DNA of 5,474 nt from Cyclobacteriaceae bacterium (GTDB lineage Bacteria > Bacteroidota > Bacteroidia > Cytophagales > Cyclobacteriaceae). This document shows, in pieces, positions 1 through 5,474 of this stretch. The first letter of the stretch is position 1. Every line of letters starts with the position of its first letter. Location: assembly GCA_009885605.1 (NCBI GenBank), contig VFKK01000087.1, positions 1 through 5,474 on the forward strand, in the 5' to 3' direction. Both the position numbers and the translations under genes were made by a program. The notes beneath the pieces were generated by a model that saw only the letters and a program-made list of their open reading frames with translations, made no database searches and had not been told where the DNA came from.

Positions 1-801
1 AGTAGGCTGATCACTCAGCGCTACAGTACCAGCTTTACGCTGGGGATTAAAACGCTTGACAAAAAATTTCACTTGCCCATTTATGCCGTTTATGGGTTTG
101 TCAGATATGCAGATGAAATTGTAGATACATTTCACGACCAGGACAAGCAAAGCTTACTGGATAGATTTAGAAAAGATGCTTACGAGGCAATTGAAAACAG
201 GATTTCTCTTAATCCTGTATTGCACGCGTTCCAACTTATAGTAAACAAATACCAAATAGATAGGGGATTGATTGAGGCGTTTCTTCACAGCATGGAGATG
301 GATCTTGATTTCAAAACCTATAATGACAGCAAGTATCATGAATACATTTATGGCTCTGCCGAAGTGGTTGGCCTGATGTGTCTGAAGGTATTTTGCGAAG
401 GAAATGATGAAATGTACCAACGACTCAGAGAGCCGGCATGTAAGCTCGGAGCGGCTTTTCAGAAGGTGAATTTCCTCAGAGACATCAAAAGTGACTACGA
501 AGAAAGAGGCAGGGTTTATTTTCCCGGGGTTGATTTCAAAAGCTTCGACAGAGGTGTAAAAAAGCTTATCGAAGAGGATATTCAAAAGGATTTCAATGAT
601 TCGCTGATTGGAATCGAAAAGCTTCCTGAGGGGGCTAAACTTGGAGTGAAAGTCGCTTATCTCTATTACCAAAAGTTATTCGACAAAATCAAAGGGCTTT
701 CACCAGAAGTAATCACACAGGAAAGAATTAGAATTCCAAACTCAAAAAAAATCACCTTATTACTGGGGACTTATTTCGGTAATAAGTTAGGCATATCTTG
801 A
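1..801 (+). CDS. crtB: Phytoene synthase, 5'-truncated by the window edge
   Basis: This enzyme condenses two geranylgeranyl diphosphates to phytoene, the first committed carotenoid step, probably at the inner face of the membrane. The frame is open from base 1 and ends at TGA 799-801, giving 266 codons. The family is usually about 270-310 residues, so only some 10-20 N-terminal residues are missing. The TTG at 73 is not a credible start, because conserved sequence precedes it: RYSTSF at window codons 7-12. The first Asp-rich motif is DEIVD at codons 38-42, within YGFVRYADEIVDTF. The second is RDIKSD, with Asp161 and Asp165, inside NFLRDIKSDYEERGRVYFP. Together these bind the Mg2+-diphosphates of both substrates. 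The downstream cyclase starts two bases after the stop, so translation is probably coupled. Squalene or diapophytoene synthase is a weaker alternative; the cyclase and ketolase neighbours favour a C40 phytoene synthase. Confidence 0.95.
   Translation, partial: SRLITQRYSTSFTLGIKTLDKKFHLPIYAVYGFVRYADEIVDTFHDQDKQSLLDRFRKDAYEAIENRISLNPVLHAFQLIVNKYQIDRGLIEAFLHSMEMDLDFKTYNDSKYHEYIYGSAEVVGLMCLKVFCEGNDEMYQRLREPACKLGAAFQKVNFLRDIKSDYEERGRVYFPGVDFKSFDRGVKKLIEEDIQKDFNDSLIGIEKLPEGAKLGVKVAYLYYQKLFDKIKGLSPEVITQERIRIPNSKKITLLLGTYFGNKLGIS
756..786 (+). repeat. Inverted repeat inside the crtB 3' end
   Basis: CTTATTAC at 756-763 is a perfect inverted match to GTAATAAG at 779-786, 15 bases apart. In RNA the stem could continue inward with U764-G778, G765-C777 and G766-U776, leaving a nine-base loop. 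It ends 12 bases before the crtB stop and 17 before the next ATG. No T-tract follows, so it does not look like a terminator. An 8-bp repeat of this spacing is expected by chance about once or twice in a window this size, so function is uncertain. Confidence 0.3.
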
Positions 802-803
802 CT

Positions 804-1511
804 ATGGAAAAATTCCTTTACCTGGCAGTAAACTTATTCGCCATTTCTTATCCTTTGGCTCAATCCTTTGAGTCTAAGATTCGCTTTGCGAGTAAATGGA
901 ATGCGCTTTTCCCTGCCATCCTGATTACCGGAACATTCTTTATAATCTGGGATATTTGGTTTACCTCCATAGGAGTTTGGGAATTTAATACTCGGTATTT
1001 GTTGGGAGTTTTCTTATTTGATCTTCCCATTGAAGAGTGGTTGTTTTTCATTACTGTCCCATTTGCATGTATTTTCATTTACGAAGTATTGATTTACTTT
1101 TTTCCAAAAGATGTTTTTCAGCTATTTGGTAAGCCTTTTATCTTTGTAATGATTCCGTTCCTGATTGGATTGGGATTGATGCACACGGATAAATGGTATA
1201 CAGCTGTAAACTGTTTTGTAGGTGCTGCTGCTTTGCTTATTCATTTTCTGGTTTTCAATGATCGGTACTTGGGAAGATTTCTATTTGCCTATTTTGTCCA
1301 TCTCATACCTTTCATTCTCTGCAATGGAGTACTGACGGGGGGATTAACAGACGAACCTGTAGTGATCTACAACAGTGCCGAAAACCTGGGAATAAGAATC
1401 TGGACAGTTCCCATAGAAGACACCATTTATTCCATGACTCTTTTGTTAATGAATATTTCATTCTTCGAAAGCTTCAGAACCCAAAAAACATTTCAAACAA
1501 TTGGAAGTTAA
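804..1511 (+). CDS. crtYcd: Fused heterodimer-type lycopene beta-cyclase (CrtYc-CrtYd)
   Basis: This integral membrane enzyme converts lycopene through gamma-carotene to beta-carotene by forming beta-ionone rings. It has 235 residues from ATG 804. A TTG at 798 would add two residues, but it overlaps the crtB stop, so I prefer the ATG that follows two bases after it. The protein holds two related halves of roughly 115 residues. Each carries the family's PxE(E/D) motif: LPIEEW (Pro75, Glu77, Glu78) and VPIEDT (Pro203, Glu205, Asp206). Conserved flanks are also visible: WDIWFTSIGVWEFN at 49-62 and YNSAENLGIRIW at 189-200. About six or seven hydrophobic segments can be drawn, near 4-20, 34-52, 66-98, 112-126, 134-151, 158-178 and 203-221. 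In actinobacteria the two halves are separate genes (crtYc, crtYd); archaea and fungi have fused forms. Whether this copy makes one or two rings cannot be read from sequence. Confidence 0.92.
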   Translation: MEKFLYLAVNLFAISYPLAQSFESKIRFASKWNALFPAILITGTFFIIWDIWFTSIGVWEFNTRYLLGVFLFDLPIEEWLFFITVPFACIFIYEVLIYFFPKDVFQLFGKPFIFVMIPFLIGLGLMHTDKWYTAVNCFVGAAALLIHFLVFNDRYLGRFLFAYFVHLIPFILCNGVLTGGLTDEPVVIYNSAENLGIRIWTVPIEDTIYSMTLLLMNISFFESFRTQKTFQTIGS

Positions 1512-1517
1512 CTGTCT

Positions 1518-2363
1518 ATGAAAAATCTCCAGGTTCATATTGATGATCATTCAGGCTTTTGCTTCGGGGTGGTTTATGCCATCGAAATGGCAGAAGAAAT
1601 CCTGGACGAGCAGGGATATCTCTATTGCTTGGGAGACATCGTTCACAACGATGAGGAGGTAAGCAGACTAAGCAGAAAGGGACTCAAGATCATCGACCAT
1701 ACTCAACTTCATCAACTTAAAGATGAAAAAGTCCTCATCAGAGCACATGGCGAGCCGCCTTCAACCTATGAATTGTCAATCAAGAATAACTTGACTTTGA
1801 TAGATGCAAGTTGCCCTGTAGTGCTAAAGCTCCAAAATCGAATCAAGAACTCATTTGATAAGCAAGAGACTATCTACATTTACGGAAAGCATGGACATGC
1901 CGAAGTGATCGGATTGTTAGGTCAGACTAATAATAAAGCGGTTGTATTCCAGGATATTTCAGAACTAGATCTTCCAAGTCTTCCAAAAAGTATCACGCTG
2001 TACAGTCAGACGACCAAAAGCACTGACAAATTCTACGAGATCAATGAGATTCTCCGTCAAAACGGAATCACAGTCAATACCAATGACACGATTTGCCGAC
2101 AAGTCTCCAACAGGGACAAAGAGCTCAGAGATTTTGCAGAGAAATTTGATAAAATTATTTTTGTAAGCGGTACAAAATCCTCCAACGGAAAAGTTCTTTA
2201 CAACGTATGTAAAGAAAAGAATGCCGAAACTCACTTTGTCTCTAATGCGGACCAAATCGAATCTGATTGGTTCAAATCGAATGACACAGTGGGAATTTGT
2301 GGAGCTACCTCTACGCCAATGTGGCTAATGGAGCAGGTAAAGGAAAGAATCCTTACCTTCTGA
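1518..2363 (+). CDS. ispH: 4-hydroxy-3-methylbut-2-enyl diphosphate reductase (IspH/LytB)
   Basis: This is the last MEP-pathway enzyme. It reduces HMBPP to IPP and DMAPP in the cytoplasm with a [4Fe-4S] cluster. It has 281 residues, within the usual range for short bacterial IspH. The three cluster cysteines are present: Cys15 in SGFCFGV, Cys99 in DASCPVV and Cys193 in DTICRQVSNR. Substrate-binding residues also match the family: His43 (VHN), His77 (RAHGEPP), His127 and Glu129 (KHGHAEVIG), Thr165/166 (SQTTKS), Ser221-Ser222-Asn223 (TKSSNG) and Ser265 (GATSTP). All catalytic residues I know for E. coli IspH have a counterpart, so the enzyme should be active. ATG 1518 lies six bases after the cyclase stop. 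A GGAAG at 1503-1507 sits ten bases upstream, a poor Shine-Dalgarno. Its position inside a pigment operon suggests that precursor supply is co-expressed with carotenoid synthesis. Confidence 0.97.
   Translation: MKNLQVHIDDHSGFCFGVVYAIEMAEEILDEQGYLYCLGDIVHNDEEVSRLSRKGLKIIDHTQLHQLKDEKVLIRAHGEPPSTYELSIKNNLTLIDASCPVVLKLQNRIKNSFDKQETIYIYGKHGHAEVIGLLGQTNNKAVVFQDISELDLPSLPKSITLYSQTTKSTDKFYEINEILRQNGITVNTNDTICRQVSNRDKELRDFAEKFDKIIFVSGTKSSNGKVLYNVCKEKNAETHFVSNADQIESDWFKSNDTVGICGATSTPMWLMEQVKERILTF
2335..2358 (+). repeat. Bulged inverted repeat at the ispH 3' end
   Basis: AGGTAAAGGA at 2335-2344 can pair with TCCTTACCT at 2350-2358, forming a nine-pair stem with one bulged A and a five-base loop. It ends two bases before the ispH stop codon. 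A pyrimidine-rich gap follows, not a T-run, so termination is unlikely. It could affect mRNA processing or the relative yield of ispH and crtW, or be a chance result of the coding sequence. Confidence 0.25.
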
Positions 2364-2384
2364 AAAACCTTCCCCCTTGCCAAT

Positions 2385-3104
2385 ATGAATCCGGCAAAAT
2401 CCAGTTCATCCTTGAGTAAAGTCGATCCGAAAGGTATCCTGATTGCTTTTGTAATTATGATTCTTTGGGCAGGCTCTCTTGTATTTTTATTGGCGTATCC
2501 TATTTCCTGGACTGATCCGCTGGTTTACCTGGGGGTTTTGGTCCAGATGTATTTTTATACCGGTTTGTTCATTACTGCCCACGATGCGATGCATGGACTG
2601 GTTTCCTCTAATAAAAGGCTGAATCGTGCAATTGGTGTGATAGCTGCTTTATTATTTTCTTATAATTTCTATTGGAAGTTGTTTCCCAAACATCACGAGC
2701 ATCATCGGTTTGTAGCCACCGACAAGGATCCGGATTACCATTCCTCTGAAAATTTCTTCATTTGGTATTTCAGTTTCGTTCGTCAGTACGTGTCGATTTG
2801 GCAAATTCTGCTCATGGCTGTTACATTCAACATTCTCAAGCTGTTTCTACCAGCTGAAAATCTGATTGTTTTCTGGATGCTTCCTGCGATTCTATCCACT
2901 CTGCAATTGTTTTATTTTGGAACTTTCCTTCCCCATATGGGAGAAAGTGACAATGCCCATCATTCCAATTCCCAATCAAAAAATCATTTCTTGGCTTTAA
3001 TCAGCTGTTATTTTTTCGGGTATCATTACGAACATCACGATTCTCTCGGTACACCTTGGTGGAGGCTTTGGAGAGTAAAAGAGAAACAAACGACAGGAAT
3101 TTGA
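2385..3104 (+). CDS. crtW: Beta-carotene 4-ketolase, CrtW type (membrane di-iron oxygenase)
   Basis: CrtW enzymes use O2 and a di-iron centre to place a keto group at C4 of beta-ionone rings, giving echinenone, canthaxanthin or related ketocarotenoids. The 239 residues match the usual family length of about 240-260. Family signatures are clear: YTGLFITAHDAMHG (58-71, box HDxMH), HHEHHR (103-108), DKDPDYH (113-119), FGTFLPH (178-184), GYHYEHH (212-218) and PWWRLW (224-229). Hydrophobic segments lie near 19-38, 44-64, 83-100, 137-156 and 160-180. One oddity is YFFGYH at 209-214, where the CrtW proteins I remember have a histidine (HFGYH); Phe210 takes its place. ATG 2385 is 21 bases after the ispH stop, in the same frame, with no Shine-Dalgarno. 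A fatty-acid desaturase or CrtR-type hydroxylase is less likely given the HDAMHG and PWW motifs and the context. Confidence 0.9.
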   Translation: MNPAKSSSSLSKVDPKGILIAFVIMILWAGSLVFLLAYPISWTDPLVYLGVLVQMYFYTGLFITAHDAMHGLVSSNKRLNRAIGVIAALLFSYNFYWKLFPKHHEHHRFVATDKDPDYHSSENFFIWYFSFVRQYVSIWQILLMAVTFNILKLFLPAENLIVFWMLPAILSTLQLFYFGTFLPHMGESDNAHHSNSQSKNHFLALISCYFFGYHYEHHDSLGTPWWRLWRVKEKQTTGI

Positions 3105-3125
3105 TGATTTTTGTCAAATTCGTGT
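3093..3125 (+). terminator. Imperfect inverted repeat over the crtW stop, possible terminator
   Basis: Bases 3093-3104 pair with 3114-3125. GAATTTGA at 3097-3104 is a perfect match to TCAAATTC at 3114-3121, and three outer pairs (ACA with TGT) continue the stem after one G/G mismatch. The loop is nine bases (3105-3113). The crtW stop codon TGA occupies the inner end of the left arm. Eleven of twelve positions pair, but the stem is AT-rich and the first T-run starts only at 3138, so it is not a classical intrinsic terminator. Its place between the pigment genes and the receptor gene suits termination, 3'-end protection or a protein-binding site. Confidence 0.4.
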
Positions 3126-3180
3126 AAACTGAAAAACTTTTTAGAGACTTTTTGATTTTGAAGAGTACCAACTACAACTT
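3126..3180 (+). promoter_or_regulatory. AT-rich gap before the receptor gene, candidate promoter region
   Basis: This is the rest of the 76-base intergenic gap, the only one in the window able to hold a promoter. TGATTTTG at 3153-3160 differs by one base from the Bacteroidota -7 element TAnnTTTG. I find no good TTG/TTTG -33 partner at the right distance, so the call is weak. ACTTTTT occurs twice (3136-3142 and 3147-3153), 11 bases apart, about one helical turn. No Shine-Dalgarno precedes the ATG. Confidence 0.2.
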
Positions 3181-5474
3181 ATGAGGCTTGCATTAATTCT
3201 CTTTTCGCTTGCGCTGAGCATTTCCCAGGGTTTTTCACAAGGAATAATCAGAGGAAAAATCTCAAATCCTGTAAACAACCAGCCGGTCCCTTTTGCAAAT
3301 GTTCTGATTCTCAATTCGGATTTTGGTGCTGTTTCGGATGAAAATGGACTGTATGAAATCAAGGATATTCCTCCGGGACTTTACAATGTAAGGGCGAGTT
3401 TCGTTGGCTATAAGGTTCAGACGATTTTCGAAGTTCAGGTTACCCTTGCAAGACCGGTGCAGCTTGACTTTCAATTGGAAGAGGAGGCATCGGAGCTGAG
3501 TGAAGTGTTAGTGAGTTCTGAGTTTTCCCGCTCAGAAGAAACACCCGTCTCTGTTCGAAAGCTAAATACAAATGAGATCGAGCGCTATCCTGGAGGAAAC
3601 AGAGACATTTCCCGAGTGATCCAGGCACTTCCCGGAGTAGCGAGCACACCAAGTTTTCGGAATGATATTTTGATACGGGGAGGTGCGCCAAACGAGAATA
3701 AGTTTTTTGTGGATGAAATCGAGGTTCCGGTAATTAATCACTTTTCTACCCAGGGTTCCTCCGGCGGTCCTGCCGGAATCCTGAATGTAAACCTGATTAA
3801 AAGTGTGGATCTGATAGCAGGAGGATTTCCGGCAAATCGGATGGATGCCTTGAGTTCCTTTTTTGAATTTCAGCTCAAAGAAGGGAGGCGGGATAAAATG
3901 TTTACTCAGCTTACGGTAGGAGCTTCGGAATTGACGCTGTCAAACGAAGGCCCGATCGGAGAGAAGACCACCTATCTGATTTCTGCCAGGAGATCCTATC
4001 TGCAGGGACTTTTCAGGCTGATTGGATTGCCTTTTCTTCCGACATTCAACGACTTCCAAATCAAGACCACGACTAAGATAAATGCCAAAACAGAATTGAC
4101 TTTTATTGGGGTCGGAGCAATTGACAACTTTGTACTCAATTTCGATGTGCCCGAAGATGAAACGGAAGAGGAAAAAGAGATCCGACTTTATACCTTGGAT
4201 GTGTTACCGATCCAAAGCCAGTGGAATTATGCTACCGGCCTTAAATTGAAACGATTCAGGGAGAATGGATTTTGGACTTTTGTCCTAAGTCGAAACATGC
4301 TGAATAATCAGTCTTATAAGTATGCCGGCAACGATGAAGGTTCCCAGGCAAACTTGCTTTTTGATTACGTTTCACAGGAATCAGAGAATAAATTCCGAGC
4401 TGAAAATAGCATTTTCGGGAAAGGATACACGCTCAAATATGGCGTCAATTACGAATATTCACGGTATTTCATTGATAATTTTGACAGGGCTACTCTTGCC
4501 GGTTCAGGTGAAGTAATCGACATCGAGTCAAAAACCAACTTTAATATTTACGGAGCTTTCGTTTCCGGAAGTAAGACTTTTGATAACGAAAGGCTGATCC
4601 TTACAGGTGGACTACGAATGGATGGAGCTGATTTTGGGAAGGATGCCTCAAATCCTTTAAACCAAATAAGTCCGCGCTTCTCGGCTTCTTACCGATTGAA
4701 GCCCAATCTTTTTGCCACGGCAAATGCAGGTATTTATTATCAAAAACCTCCTTACACAGTTCTGGGCTTTCGTGACAATGAGGGAGTTCTGGTCAACCAA
4801 GAGAATAACGTTCAGTTTATCAGAAACTCTCAGCTGATTGCAGGATTGGAATTTATAGCGCCTGAGAAGAATCGAAGATTTACGATGGAGGCTTTTTACA
4901 AAAAGTATAGCAACTATCCTTCTTCTATTCGGAATGGGATTGCTCTCGCAAATCTTGGTGCTGACTTTGGCGTAATCGGTAACGAACCTGTGGAATCAAA
5001 TGCAGACGGAAGAGCTTATGGACTGGAATTTCTTGCGCAGCAAAGGCTGTTCAAAAATTTCTATGGAATTGCGGCTTTGACCTTGGTAAGAAGTGAATTC
5101 ACCAATCCCAATACTGAAGGCTTTGTTCCTTCCTCCTGGGACAATAGATTTATTGTCAGTCTGACAGCCGGAAAGAGATTTGAGAAAAACTGGGAATTTG
5201 GAGCAAGATGGAGGTTCCTGGGGGGGACGCCTTATACTCCATTCGATGTGGAGGAATCTTCTTTGATCAGCAACTGGGATTTGAGAAACCAGCCGATTCT
5301 GGATTATTCGCAAATCAATGCAATCAGACTTCCGGCATTTCACCAGCTGGATTTGAGGCTGGACAAAAAATACTATTTCGATAAATGGAACCTGAACTGG
5401 TATGTGGACATTCAAAATGCCTATAATTTCAGGGCAGAGCAACCTCCTCAATTGATCCCGGTTAGGGATGCGGA
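3181..5474 (+). CDS. TonB-dependent outer-membrane receptor with carboxypeptidase-like regulatory domain, 3'-truncated
   Basis: This is a probable energised outer-membrane transporter; its substrate is unknown. The frame is open from ATG 3181 to the window edge (764 codons). An in-frame stop at 3142 and no other start codon between fix the start. Residues 1-19 form a signal peptide (MRLALILFSLALS core) with likely cleavage before Gln20. Residues 21-100 are a CarboxypepD_reg-like beta-sandwich (IIRGKIS, VPFANVLI, SDENGLYEI, PPGLYNVRASFVGY). The plug follows at about 112-225, with DISRVIQALPGV, NDILIRGGAPNENKFFVDEI and SVDLIAGGFPANR. The beta-barrel follows, with aromatic-rich strands, ISARRSYLQGLF at 267-278, an acidic stretch at 325-333 (EDETEEEKE) and late barrel motifs FLGGTPYTPFD and QLDLRLDKKYYFDKWN. 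Only the last strands and stop seem missing, perhaps 30-50 residues. No SusD-like partner is visible, and the length is below that of SusC. The gap and inverted repeat upstream suggest transcription separate from crtW. Confidence 0.93.
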   Translation, partial: MRLALILFSLALSISQGFSQGIIRGKISNPVNNQPVPFANVLILNSDFGAVSDENGLYEIKDIPPGLYNVRASFVGYKVQTIFEVQVTLARPVQLDFQLEEEASELSEVLVSSEFSRSEETPVSVRKLNTNEIERYPGGNRDISRVIQALPGVASTPSFRNDILIRGGAPNENKFFVDEIEVPVINHFSTQGSSGGPAGILNVNLIKSVDLIAGGFPANRMDALSSFFEFQLKEGRRDKMFTQLTVGASELTLSNEGPIGEKTTYLISARRSYLQGLFRLIGLPFLPTFNDFQIKTTTKINAKTELTFIGVGAIDNFVLNFDVPEDETEEEKEIRLYTLDVLPIQSQWNYATGLKLKRFRENGFWTFVLSRNMLNNQSYKYAGNDEGSQANLLFDYVSQESENKFRAENSIFGKGYTLKYGVNYEYSRYFIDNFDRATLAGSGEVIDIESKTNFNIYGAFVSGSKTFDNERLILTGGLRMDGADFGKDASNPLNQISPRFSASYRLKPNLFATANAGIYYQKPPYTVLGFRDNEGVLVNQENNVQFIRNSQLIAGLEFIAPEKNRRFTMEAFYKKYSNYPSSIRNGIALANLGADFGVIGNEPVESNADGRAYGLEFLAQQRLFKNFYGIAALTLVRSEFTNPNTEGFVPSSWDNRFIVSLTAGKRFEKNWEFGARWRFLGGTPYTPFDVEESSLISNWDLRNQPILDYSQINAIRLPAFHQLDLRLDKKYYFDKWNLNWYVDIQNAYNFRAEQPPQLIPVRDA

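Noticed and set aside
154..672. Long reverse-strand open frame (172 codons) opposite crtB
   Set aside because: It lies wholly within the confidently assigned crtB gene on the other strand, and its translation shows no recognisable motif. It is a codon-bias shadow.
73..801. TTG at 73 as the phytoene synthase start
   Set aside because: Conserved family sequence (RYSTSF region) continues upstream in the same open frame to base 1, so the true start lies left of the window.
798..806. TTG at 798 as the lycopene cyclase start, overlapping the crtB stop
   Set aside because: ATG at 804 gives a normal family N-terminus, and the two extra residues have no support.
1448..1462. Small hairpin AATGAA-TAT-TTCATT in crtYcd
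   Set aside because: The six-pair AT-rich stem lies about 50 bases before the stop, inside coding sequence, with no T-tract. It is indistinguishable from chance.
1506..1513. Palindrome AGTTAACT over the crtYcd stop codon
   Set aside because: An eight-base palindrome without a loop is common by chance in AT-rich DNA and has no associated signal.
4996..5451. Reverse-strand open frame (151 codons) opposite the receptor gene
   Set aside because: The + strand frame is open throughout with clear TonB-receptor barrel motifs. The reverse translation resembles no family I know.
1..5474. CRISPR array, tRNA, rRNA, insertion sequence, phage or defence system
   Set aside because: I found no spaced identical repeats, no RNA-gene signatures, and no transposase, integrase or nuclease motifs. 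Nearly all the sequence is accounted for by five ordinary genes.

Overview
The window looks like part of a chromosome from a carotenoid-pigmented member of the Bacteroidota, probably Cytophagales and possibly Cyclobacteriaceae/Algoriphagus-like. This is inferred from four things: the gene order crtB, fused crtYcd, ispH, crtW; a following TonB-dependent receptor with a carboxypeptidase-like regulatory domain after its signal peptide; the absence of convincing Shine-Dalgarno sequences before the starts, which is usual in this phylum; and the moderately AT-rich composition. From memory, an Algoriphagus strain that makes flexixanthin has a published cluster with a fusion-type lycopene cyclase and an embedded ispH. 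I could not search to confirm identity.

Layout: all five genes are on the + strand. Positions 1-801 hold phytoene synthase (crtB), lacking only a short piece of its N-terminus. Two bases later, 804-1511 encode a fused heterodimer-type lycopene beta-cyclase (crtYcd). Six bases further, 1518-2363 encode IspH, the last enzyme of the MEP isoprenoid pathway. After 21 bases, 2385-3104 encode a CrtW-type carotenoid 4-ketolase. These four genes are packed like one operon. An imperfect inverted repeat spans the crtW stop codon, and a 76-base AT-rich gap follows. From 3181 to the right edge runs the open reading frame of an outer-membrane TonB-dependent receptor, cut before its stop.

How the genes fit together: IspH supplies IPP and DMAPP. 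An unseen prenyltransferase would make GGPP, which CrtB condenses to phytoene. An unseen desaturase (CrtI) would make lycopene. CrtYcd closes beta-ionone rings and CrtW adds a 4-keto group. The expected products are keto-carotenoids such as echinenone/canthaxanthin-type or flexixanthin-type pigments. The genes for GGPP synthase, phytoene desaturase and hydroxylase are not in the window. The receptor is most likely an independent transport gene.

I see no CRISPR array, tRNA, rRNA or insertion sequence, and no clearly new system. The points most worth a second look are ispH inside the pigment operon, the fused cyclase, a replaced histidine in CrtW, and the inverted repeat at the operon's end. 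There is no gene-free stretch longer than 76 bases.
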